This document shows positions 8,619 through 16,600 of a stretch of DNA of 40,479 bases, in pieces. The position numbers were made by a program, and so were the translations under genes. The stretch comes from Streptomyces longispororuber (GTDB taxonomy: Bacteria > Actinomycetota > Actinomycetes > Streptomycetales > Streptomycetaceae): positions 1 to 40,479 of the forward strand of contig NZ_BNBT01000068.1 of NCBI RefSeq assembly GCF_014656095.1, read 5' to 3'. The notes below the pieces were generated by a model. The model was given only the letters and a program-made list of their open reading frames with translations, was not told the DNA's origin and did not search any database. Every line of letters starts with the position of its first letter. Positions within the stretch are counted from its first letter, which is position 1.

Positions 8619-9884
8619 TCAGGGCCGTCCCAGCTCGCCCCGCAGCCGCCGCGCGCGCAGCACCAGCTCCAGCTCGAAGCGGCGGTCCGGGTCGTCGATC
8701 TCGTCGCCCCACAGCTCCCGGATCTGCCGCAGCCGATAGCGCACCGTTTGCGGATGCACACCGAGGCGGGCCGCCACTTCGGGGGCGCCGCCGCGGGTCT
8801 CCAGCCAGGCGAGCAGGGTCTGGGCGAGGCGGCGGCCGTGGGCGGGGCCGCAGTGGTCGAGGGGGGCGAGGCAGCGCCGGGCGAGGTCCTCGATGAGCTC
8901 CTCGGGCTGGAGCAGGACCAGGGCCTCGGTGTGCTCGGTGCAGTGCAGCACCTCGCCCGCGGGGAGCAGTCCGCGCTGCATCATGCCGACGGCGGCCTGC
9001 GCCCAGCGCAGCGACTTCGCGGCGTCGGCGAGCGGCACGGGCGGCCCGATGGCACCCGACCAGCCGGTCATGGCGCGGCGCAGCAGCTCGGGGCGGCCCG
9101 CCGCGTCCGGGTCGGGCACGACCAGGCGGGGCTGCTCGGCCTCCATGTCGAGCAGGACGCCCTCGCCGACGGCCGGGGCGACGGCCTCGCGCGCGGGGCG
9201 CAGCAGCACGCCGACGGCGACGCGCTCGGGCAGCGGCCAGCCGGCCCGGGCGGCCCGCTCGTCCAGGCCGGCGTCGGCGCCGAGCGCGGGGTTCCCCTGC
9301 TGCTCGGGGCGCCGCTCGGCGAGCAGGGACTCCATCAGCTTGCGTTGCAGTCGCAGACGCTCGCCGGCCTGCCGGGCCGCGGCCTCGGCGTAGCCGCGTA
9401 CCGACTGGTCGACCAGGCCGTCCAGGTACTCGAAGCCGGACTCGGCCAGCTCGTACATGGCCGGGGGCGGGATCTCCGTCTGCTGGCCTATTTCGGCCAG
9501 GCGGCGCCAGGCGAGGCGCACGCCGAGGCGGTAGATCGCCTGGAGCGAGTCGAGGCTGCGCCCTTCGAGGCCTTCGCCGCGGCCGAACTCCTGGAAGACC
9601 TCGGGGTGGTAGCGCGGGCGGTCGGCGGTGGCGAGCTGCTGGACGAAGCCCTCCAGGGCGCGGCGGATGCCGACGAGGGCCATGGGCTCGCCGGACTCGT
9701 CGAGGACCACGGGCAGGCCGGGGTACTCGGCGCGGATCTCGCGCAGGATGTCCTGGGCGAGCACGGGCACCTCTTCGAGGGCCAGCGCGGCGAAGCGCCG
9801 GACCTGGAGCGGCGGCACGTCGCGCCAGGCCGAGCGGGTGGCGGCGGGGCGCCGGCCCGCGGAGACGTCGGGAGCTGCGGACAC
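8619..9884 (-). CDS. PucR/CdaR-family transcriptional regulator
   Basis: 421 residues. The C-terminal PucR-type helix-turn-helix is clear (about 365-415): LLAWLETRGG, PEVAARLGVHPQTVRYRLRQ and FELELVLRARRLRGELG. The middle part (around 200-330) resembles the GGDEF-like region of these regulators, and the N-terminal half is an all-helical sensor-like domain. PucR/CdaR proteins are usually activators or repressors responding to metabolites, often acting on adjacent genes. It follows the DUF2613 gene by 7 bases, so the two are likely co-transcribed. The repeat array of TTGACA/TGTCAA half-sites at 10159-10188 is one candidate target, but this is inference. Confidence 0.88.
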   Translation of the reverse strand: MSAAPDVSAGRRPAATRSAWRDVPPLQVRRFAALALEEVPVLAQDILREIRAEYPGLPVVLDESGEPMALVGIRRALEGFVQQLATADRPRYHPEVFQEFGRGEGLEGRSLDSLQAIYRLGVRLAWRRLAEIGQQTEIPPPAMYELAESGFEYLDGLVDQSVRGYAEAAARQAGERLRLQRKLMESLLAERRPEQQGNPALGADAGLDERAARAGWPLPERVAVGVLLRPAREAVAPAVGEGVLLDMEAEQPRLVVPDPDAAGRPELLRRAMTGWSGAIGPPVPLADAAKSLRWAQAAVGMMQRGLLPAGEVLHCTEHTEALVLLQPEELIEDLARRCLAPLDHCGPAHGRRLAQTLLAWLETRGGAPEVAARLGVHPQTVRYRLRQIRELWGDEIDDPDRRFELELVLRARRLRGELGRP

Positions 9885-9891
9885 GGCCCGC

Positions 9892-10053
9892 TCACTGGTC
9901 CCGCTGGTCGCGCTCGGGCGACTCGTAGTGCACGAGCGGCCGGTCGGGCTGGTCGGGCGTGACGTTGAGGAGTGCGACGACGCCGAAGGCGGCGCCCACG
10001 GCGAGGGCCGCGGCGGCGACGGCGGTCAGTGTCGCGGCGAGTAGTCGGTGCAT
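9892..10053 (-). CDS. Small DUF2613-type membrane protein
   Basis: 53 residues starting MHRLLAATLTAV. One hydrophobic helix covers most of the first 30 residues and ends GAAFGVVALL, matching the short actinobacterial DUF2613 proteins in size and in the GAAFG motif. A short charged tail follows. A GAGAGG-like ribosome site lies about 11 bases upstream. The frame is open further upstream to 10260, but that extension would cross the promoter/operator region and has no membrane-protein character. Function unknown; probable first gene of a two-gene operon with the PucR regulator. Confidence 0.7.
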   Translation of the reverse strand: MHRLLAATLTAVAAAALAVGAAFGVVALLNVTPDQPDRPLVHYESPERDQRDQ

Positions 10054-10158
10054 GACAGGGTCAGCCTCTCTGCTGGAGGTCGTACCCACCCCCTGGCGGC
10101 GCGCCGCGCGGTCGCGCGATCGTACGCAGTCGATTACCGGCCCCGTCCGGCGGTGCCC

Positions 10159-10188
10159 AGTGTCAACAATGCATTGACACTGAGTCAA
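10159..10188. promoter_or_regulatory. Operator-like array of TGTCAA/TTGACA half-sites
   Basis: A perfect 8-base inverted repeat, AGTGTCAA (10159-10166) and TTGACACT (10174-10181), with a 7-base spacer. A third half-site GTCAA (10184-10188) forms a second inverted repeat, TTGAC-N5-GTCAA, with the middle one. The array covers the -35 of the forward promoter. Confidence 0.6.
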
Positions 10189-10203
10189 GGGTCCGCCTAG
10201 CGT
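10174..10203 (+). promoter_or_regulatory. Promoter of the DUF3068/PorA-like gene
   Basis: Consensus TTGACA (10174-10179), 18-base spacer, TAGCGT (10198-10203). Transcription would begin near 10210, giving a leader of about 205 bases. The -35 is also the right arm of the palindrome. Confidence 0.6.
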
Positions 10204-10415
10204 TCCCGGCCCATACGGGTCAGTAACACCGCGGTGACAGCGCCGCAGCGATTCGGGCAACTCCTCGGCAACACCACTGAAGCACTCCCATAACTCATCG
10301 GTAATGCCCCACAGTTGAGCGGCCGCCTCATGTACGACCGCTCGCGCCCGACAGCTACGCGTTCGACCGTTGTGTGTTCGACCGTCCCCTGTTCACCTCA
10401 CGGCAGGAGCGCCGG

Positions 10416-11471
10416 ATGACGCGCCGCACAGCCTCGCCCTTGTCCCTGGTCCTGCTCGGTCTCGGCGTCTTTCTGCTGGTCCTTGCCCCGATGCTGGCCT
10501 GGTACGTCGAGCCACGCGCGAAACGCACGCCCATCGACGTGGACCAGATCACCGTCTTCAAGGGCACGGGCAGCTATTTCGACACCGAGAAGATCAAGAC
10601 CCTGCACAACGAGAACCTGACCGTCACCCGGCAGGTCCGCGGCGACGTGGACGACAGCGAGGACTCCGGGCGGGCGGTGTGGGACGTGTCCACGTCCGTC
10701 GACCCGGACAAGTCGCTGCCGGCCGCCGACCCGCACGACTCGCTCCAGTGGACCCTGGAGCGCTGGGTGACCGACCGCAGGACCAACAAGCCCGTGCACT
10801 GCTGCGGCGAGAAGCCGCGCTTCGAGGGCGAGGCGTACCTGAAGTTCCCGTTCGACGTGGAGAAGCGCGACTACCTGTGGTGGGACAACACCCTGGGCGG
10901 CACGGTCCCGCTGACGTTCCGCGGCACGAAGAAGATCCAGGGCTACGAGGGCTACCGCTTCACCGGTGAGGTCCAGGCCACCAGGACCGGCACCCGGCAG
11001 GTGCCGGGGCGGATGGTCGGGCTGCCGCAGCGCAGCCAGGTGCTCGCCGAGGAGTGGTACGCCAACCACGGCATCGAGCTGGTGGCCGACAAGCGCACCG
11101 GCCGGATCATCTACGCCGCCATCGGCCCGCGCAAGACGTTGCGGGCGCCCGGCGGCAAGAAGGACCGCACGGTGCTGCTGGACAGTGAGCGCATCGCGTT
11201 CACCGAGAAGACGCAGCGGGCCCAGGTCGACCTCGCCAAGGACGACAGCTCGCGGCTGAAGCTGGTCGGCGAGACGCTGCCGCTGCTCGCCCTGGTGCTC
11301 GGCGGGGCGCTCACCCTGTTCGGCGGCGCCCTGGTGGCCCGTGGCCGCAAAACGGACACGAACGGACAGAACTCCGGTTCCGACGGGCCGGGCGGTCCCG
11401 GCGCGCATCCGGATCCGGAGGGTCCACATTCCCCTACGTCACGAAGCGCGCTGCAACCCACCACGATGTGA
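10416..11471 (+). CDS. DUF3068 (porin PorA family) membrane-anchored protein
   Basis: 351 residues starting MTRRTASPLSLVLLGLG, with AGGAG 6 bases upstream (10405-10409). The frame opens earlier at 10374, but that start lacks a ribosome site. There is an N-terminal helix (about 8-30), a large extracytoplasmic domain, and a C-terminal helix (LVGETLPLLALVLGGALTLFGGALV) followed by a short polar tail. Motifs such as YVEPRAKRTPIDVD and GYEGYRFTGEVQATRTG fit DUF3068, the family that Pfam links to the corynebacterial PorA porin. Two adjacent cysteines (HCCGEK) are unusual. Sitting directly upstream of the AftD-like operon, it may belong to the same envelope function, but a terminator hairpin separates them. 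Confidence 0.85.
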   Translation: MTRRTASPLSLVLLGLGVFLLVLAPMLAWYVEPRAKRTPIDVDQITVFKGTGSYFDTEKIKTLHNENLTVTRQVRGDVDDSEDSGRAVWDVSTSVDPDKSLPAADPHDSLQWTLERWVTDRRTNKPVHCCGEKPRFEGEAYLKFPFDVEKRDYLWWDNTLGGTVPLTFRGTKKIQGYEGYRFTGEVQATRTGTRQVPGRMVGLPQRSQVLAEEWYANHGIELVADKRTGRIIYAAIGPRKTLRAPGGKKDRTVLLDSERIAFTEKTQRAQVDLAKDDSSRLKLVGETLPLLALVLGGALTLFGGALVARGRKTDTNGQNSGSDGPGGPGAHPDPEGPHSPTSRSALQPTTM

Positions 11472-11518
11472 TGAGACGTCAGCTCCAAGAAGGCCGGAAA
11501 TTGTCACCCCGGTGAGTA

Positions 11519-11538
11519 GCCGCACCGTTCGGTGCGGC
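11519..11538 (+). terminator. Hairpin terminator after the PorA-like gene
   Basis: Perfect 8-base stem GCCGCACC/GGTGCGGC with loop GTTC, 48 bases past the stop codon. It is followed by GAAAAC rather than a T-tract, as is common for Streptomyces terminators. Confidence 0.65.
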
Positions 11539-11539
11539 G

Positions 11540-11740
11540 AAAACTAACCACCCCACCCCGGCACCGGCCCCGTACCACCCCCGCACACCGGTTCCACCCC
11601 TTTCACAACCGAACGGCGGGATTCCGCCCCCCACGCACCACGCGGAACCCGTCGCGCCCACCCCGCCCGCCACCACCGAACCGTGCGCCACCCGCACCAC
11701 GTACCGCCGTCCGAGCCCCCCACACCGCACCCTGAGACGA
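11540..11740 (+). other. C-rich, G-poor leader of the glycoconjugate operon
   Basis: About 200 bases in which the top strand is dominated by C with few G residues, in contrast to the G/C-balanced coding DNA around it. No gene is evident. Such low-structure, C-over-G RNA is typical of Rho-loading sites, and the stretch could be a regulated leader. No good promoter was recognised inside it. Confidence 0.5.
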
Positions 11741-11753
11741 GTTGGAGCACCCC

Positions 11754-12944
11754 ATGCCCCAGCACGTGCCGTCGCCTCCGCGCACGGCCGTACAGCGGCC
11801 CGCCGCGCGGCCCCTCCCGGCGCTCCCCCCACAGCCGCGCCGCATCACCTTCCTCGCCCGCCGCGACCTCGACAACCCCGCGGCCGGCGGCTCCGAGCTC
11901 CTCGTCGACCGCCTCGCCGACGGCCTGACCCGGGAGGGCCACCAGGTCACGCTGCTGTGCGGCGGACCGGCGGCCTACCGGGACTACCGCGTGGTCTCGG
12001 CGGGCGGCGACCTCGGGCACTACCTGCGCGCCCGCTCCACCCACCGCCGCCAGGTCGGCGGCAGCGACCTGCTGGTCGAGGTCTGCAACGGCATGCCGTA
12101 CCTGGCGCCCCTGTGGCACCGCGGCCCCACCGTCTGCCTCGTCAACCACGTCCACACCGAGCTGTGGTCCATGCGCTTCCAGGGCCCGCTCGCCCCGGCC
12201 GCCCGGCTCGGGCGCAAGCTGGAGCACTGGGCCCTCTCGGGCGCCCAGCGCGGCAACCTCCTGGTGGCGGTGTCGGAGTCGACGGCCGCCGCCCTGCAGG
12301 ACCTGGGCGTCGAGCGCGACCGCATCCGCGTCGTGCACAACGGCGTGGAGGAGCCGGGCCCGCTCGCCGAGCGCTCCCCCGAGCCGCTCTTCCTGGCCAT
12401 GGGCAGGCTCGTCGAGTACAAGCGCGTCGACCTGCTGCTGCGCCTGTGGGAGCGGGTCCGCCCGGTCACCGGCGGGCGGCTCGTCATCGTCGGCGAGGGC
12501 CCCGAGCGGGCCCGCCTGGAGCGGATGGCGGGGCCGGACGTGACCTTCACCGGTCACGTCTCCGAGGCCGAGAAGCACCGCCTGCTCTGCGCCGCCTGGC
12601 TGCTCCTGCACCCCTCGGCCGTGGAGGGCTGGGGCCTGGTCGTCACCGAGGCCGCCACCCGCGGCACGCCCGCGATCGGCTTCGACGTCCCCGGCATCCG
12701 CGACTCCGTCGAGGACGGCGTGACCGGGCTGCTCGCGCACGGCGAGAGCTCCTTCGCCGCCGCCTGGTGCACGCTCGCGCTGAGCACCGAGCGGCGCGAG
12801 GCCTTCGGCAAGGCCGCCGCCGAGCGGGCCGCGCGCTTCCGGTGGGCCAACACCGTCCGCCAGTTCCGCGCCGTGGCCGCCGAGGCGGTCGCCGCGCACC
12901 AGCCCGAGGCGCCCTCGGCGCCACCGCACAGAGGTGCCGTGTGA
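11754..12944 (+). CDS. GT4-family glycosyltransferase
   Basis: 396 residues, starting MPQHVPSPPR after GGAG; first gene of a seven-gene coupled operon. GT-B fold, GT4 family: an N-terminal acceptor domain with NPAAGGSELLVDRLADGL (41-58) and a C-terminal nucleotide-sugar domain. The C-terminal domain has LAMGRLVEYKRVDLL, VIVGEGPERARLE and the E-x7-E motif EGWGLVVTE. It uses an activated sugar with retention of configuration; the sugar and acceptor are unknown. The first 30 residues are Pro/Arg-rich and probably disordered. The stop overlaps the next start (GTGA). The neighbours suggest assembly of a cell-envelope glycan or glycolipid. Confidence 0.92.
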   Translation: MPQHVPSPPRTAVQRPAARPLPALPPQPRRITFLARRDLDNPAAGGSELLVDRLADGLTREGHQVTLLCGGPAAYRDYRVVSAGGDLGHYLRARSTHRRQVGGSDLLVEVCNGMPYLAPLWHRGPTVCLVNHVHTELWSMRFQGPLAPAARLGRKLEHWALSGAQRGNLLVAVSESTAAALQDLGVERDRIRVVHNGVEEPGPLAERSPEPLFLAMGRLVEYKRVDLLLRLWERVRPVTGGRLVIVGEGPERARLERMAGPDVTFTGHVSEAEKHRLLCAAWLLLHPSAVEGWGLVVTEAATRGTPAIGFDVPGIRDSVEDGVTGLLAHGESSFAAAWCTLALSTERREAFGKAAAERAARFRWANTVRQFRAVAAEAVAAHQPEAPSAPPHRGAV

Positions 12945-13669
12945 AGGACCCGTCCCTGCGCCGTTCCGTCACCCTGTTCCGGGCCTTCCTGCGGGAGCGC
13001 CAGGAACCGGAGCGGTGCTACGCGCTGCTCGCCCGCGACGCCGCCGACCAGGTCGAGCGGTACGGATCCGTCGACGGCAAGGTCGTCGTCGACGTGGGCG
13101 GCGGCGCCGGGTACTTCACCGAGGAGTTCCGCCGGCGCGGCGCGCAGGCGTTCCTCTTCGAACCGGATTTGCGCGAGCTGGGCGCGCGCGGCGAGAAGCC
13201 GCCCGAGGGCGCGGTCGTCGCGGACGGCTACCTGCTGCCCGTGGCGACCGGCGCCGCCGACGTCACGTTCTCCTCCAACGTCCTGGAGCACGTGGCCGAC
13301 CCGCAGACCTTCCTCAGCGAGCTGGTGCGGATCACCCGCCCCGGCGGACTGATCTACGTGGCGTTCACCAACTGGCTGTCCCCCTGGGGCGGCCACGAGT
13401 GGGCGCCCTGGCACTACCTGGGCGCCGAGCGCGCCCGCGCCCGCCACGAGCGGCGCACCGGCACGCCCGCCAAGCACCAGCTCGGCGTCAATCTCTTCGC
13501 GCACCACATAGGACCCACGCTCAGACAGGTGCGGGCGCGCGACGACGTCACCGTCGTCTCCGCGCGCTCGCGCTACTGGCCGTTCCTCGCCGAGACCGTG
13601 GCGAAGGTACCGGGCGTGCGCGAGTTCACGACCTGGAACCTTCTCCTCATCCTCAGGCGGTGTCCATGA
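12941..13669 (+). CDS. Class I SAM-dependent methyltransferase (first of operon)
   Basis: 242 residues. The GTG start overlaps the upstream stop by 4 bases and has GAGG at a good distance. Motif I is VVVDVGGGAGYF (about 45-56). The post-I acidic residue is in LFEPD, motif II in DVTFSSNVLEHVADP, and motif III in ITRPGGLIYVAF. The C-terminal half includes WLSPWGGHEWAPWHYLG and a conserved-looking HQLGVNLFAHHIGP. It belongs to the Methyltransf_11-like group that O- or N-methylates small molecules or sugars. Pairing with a GT4 enzyme suggests a sugar methylation, but the substrate cannot be read from the sequence. Confidence 0.9.
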   Translation: MKDPSLRRSVTLFRAFLRERQEPERCYALLARDAADQVERYGSVDGKVVVDVGGGAGYFTEEFRRRGAQAFLFEPDLRELGARGEKPPEGAVVADGYLLPVATGAADVTFSSNVLEHVADPQTFLSELVRITRPGGLIYVAFTNWLSPWGGHEWAPWHYLGAERARARHERRTGTPAKHQLGVNLFAHHIGPTLRQVRARDDVTVVSARSRYWPFLAETVAKVPGVREFTTWNLLLILRRCP

Positions 13670-16600
13670 CCACAACGGTCCAGGCCCCTCCGCCGGCCGC
13701 CACGCGGCCGACGGCGCGCCGGCCCGACGAACCCGCGCGCGGTCCGCGCTCCCGGCGCTGGCTGGCCGGCTTCTGGGCGGCCGCGTTCGTGTGCTTCCTC
13801 GCGGTGCGGCCGGGGCGGATGACGTTCGACACCAAACTGGGTGTCGCCGTCGACCCGTGGCAGTTCCTGTCCGACCTCGGCCAGCTCTGGCACGACCGGG
13901 GCGGCTTCGGGGGGCTCCAGGACCAGTACATCGGGTACGCCTTCCCGATGCTGCCGTACTACGGCCTCACCGATCTGCTCCAGATCCCGGTGTGGCTCGC
14001 GGAGCGGCTGTGGTTCTCGCTCATCGTCACCGCCGCCTTCTGGGGCGCGCTGCGCCTCGCCGAGCGGCTGCGCATCGGCACCCCGGGCTCCCGCCTGCTC
14101 GGCGCGGTGGTGTACGCGCTGTGGCCCACGTTCACCGTGGTGATCGGCTCGACCTCGGCGGCGGCGCTGCCCGGCGCGTTCCTGCCCTGGGTGCTGCTGC
14201 CCCTGACCGACGACCGCGTCACCGCGCGCATCGCCGCGTTCCGCTCGGCGCTCGTCATCCCCCTCATGGGCGGCGTGAACGCGGCCTCCACCCTGGCCTC
14301 GCTGCTCCCGGTCGCCCTGTACCTGCTGTCGCGGCCGAACGGGCCGCGCAAGCGCAAGCTCATCACCTGGTGGGTGCCGGGCGTCGTCCTGGCCACCGCG
14401 TGGTGGGTGGTGCCGCTGCTGCTGCTCGGCATCTACGGCGAGAACTTCCTGCCGTACGTGGAGAACGCCGCCACCACGACCGGCACCATGTCGGCCACCG
14501 AGGCGCTGCGCGGCGCCGGCAACTGGGTGGCGTACCTCCACTTCGGGGAGGCCTGGCTGCCCGCGGGCTGGACGGTCGCGACGGCCGTGGTCACCATCGT
14601 GGGCTCCGCGCTCGCGGCCGGGCTCGGGCTCGCCGGGCTCGCCCGGCGCGACCTGCCCGAGCGGCGCTGGCTGGTGCTCACGGTCCTCTCGGTCGTCCTG
14701 GTCACGCTCGCCGGGTACGGCGGTGCCTTCGGGGCGCCCTTCCACGGCACGGTGCAGGACTGGCTCGACGGCTGGCTGGTGCCGTTCCGCAACATCTACA
14801 AGTTCCAGACGGGCCTCGCCCTCGCCCTGGCCTTCGGCCTCGCGCACTTCGCGGGCGTGGCCGGGGTCGCGCGCGGCACCCGGGCGGCGCGCGGACGCCG
14901 GTACGTGCCGCTGGTCGCGGCCGTGCTGGTGCTGCCGGGCCTGATGTGGCCGTATCTGAACGGCTCGATCCTCCAGCCCGGCTCGTTCAAGAAGCTGCCG
15001 AACTACTGGCAGGCCACGGCCGACTGGCTGGACAAGTACTCGCCGGACTCGCGCGCCCTGGTGGTGCCCGCGACCGCGCACGGCGTCTACACCTGGGGCT
15101 CGCCGATCGACCAGCCCCTGGACGTGCAGGCCGAGTCCCGCTGGGCGCAGCGCGACTACGTGCCGTTCGGCACCCCGGGCAACCGGCGCGCCATGGACGC
15201 CGTGGAGCAGGCCCTGATGACGGGCGGCGCGGTCCCCGGCCTGAAGGACTACCTGACGCGGGCGGGCCTGTACTACGTGGTCGTGCGCAACGACCTCGAC
15301 AAGGACCAGATCGGGTACGTGCCGACGGCCACCGTCAAGCGCACCCTGGAGCAGTCCGGCTACACCCGCGTGACCGGCTTCGGCCCGACCCAGACCGGCG
15401 GGAAGATCGAGGACGACACCCCGGTCCAGGTCGAGGGGCTGTTCCCGCGCCACCGCGCGGTGGAGATCTACACGCCCGGCAAGGGCACCGAGCGGCCGGG
15501 CCAGGCGGGCCTGAAGCCGGTGTCCAACACGGCCGTGGTCAGCGGCGGGCCCGAGGCGCTGCTTCCGCTGTCCGCCGACCCCGAGATGCGCGACCGGCCG
15601 GTGGTCCTGACCGGCGACAACCACCCGGGCCTGGGCTCCGCGCCCGGCCTCCAGGCGGTCGGTGACGGCCTGCGCCGCGCGGACACGCGGTTCGGCCTGG
15701 TCAACACCAACACCTCGTACACGTACACGCGGAACGAGAAGAACGCGCCGAAGGCCCTCCAGGACCCGGGCGAGAAGCCGCACCAGATCCTGCCGACCAA
15801 GGGCGTCGAGCACCAGACGACGGCCGAGCTGCGCGGCGCCAAGTCCGTGACGGCCTCGTCCTACGGCAACTGGCTGTTCCACCTGCCGCAGTACGACCCG
15901 GTCAACGCCTTCGACGGCAACCCGGCCACGGCCTGGACCGAGGGCAACCCGGACAGCCCCGAGGACGAGTGGATCAGGGCGGAGTTCCGGAAGAAGACCG
16001 CGATCCCGGCGTCCTTCAAGGTCACGCCGCTGCCCCAGAGCGGGGTGCGGGCCGCGCCGACCAAGGTGCGGGTGGAGACCGAGCGGGGCCGCAAGGACTC
16101 CTTCCTCCAGGCCGACGGCACGACCCAGCGCGTGTCGGCCGTGCCCGGCGACTCCTCCTGGATCAAGATCACCATCCTGGACGCGCAGGTCGCCCACCGC
16201 GGCCTGACCGGTGCCGGGTTCGCCGAGATCGACATCCCCGGCGTCCAGGTCACCAAGCTCCTGAAGATGCCCGACGACGTCCAGGGCACCACCGGCGCCG
16301 AGTCCGACGCCACGACGTACTCCATGCACCGCTCGGCCGACCCCAGCGGTCTGTCGCCGGTGACCGCCGAGGCGGGCCTGCACCGCCGCTTCACCACCGG
16401 CGGCCAGGGCACGTACGACGTGAAGATGAGCGCCGTCGCCGTCCCGGGCGGCGCGCTCGACGAGCTGCTCTACGACGTCGCGCCGCGCAAGCGGCAGCAG
16501 CTCCGCGTCAGCGCGGACTCCACCGCGGACCTGGGCACCGGCCTGTCGGCGCGCAACCTCACCGACGGCGACCTGACCACGGCGTGGATCGCCGGGGACC

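Larger units (their letters stand above)
10054..10415. other. Divergent regulatory gap between the DUF2613 and PorA-like genes
   Basis: 362 bases without a convincing gene. It contains the operator-like palindrome 10159-10181, a good forward promoter (10174-10203), and about 205 bases of predicted 5' leader up to the ATG at 10416. Confidence 0.65.

Noticed and set aside
8619..9884. FasR (fatty-acid regulator) assignment for the PucR-family gene
   Set aside because: The expected fabD-fabH-acpP-fabF neighbours are not present, and the similarity is at family level only.
9892..10260. 122-codon version of the DUF2613 gene
   Set aside because: The extension crosses the operator/promoter array and adds Arg-rich, non-membrane sequence; the 53-residue form matches the family.
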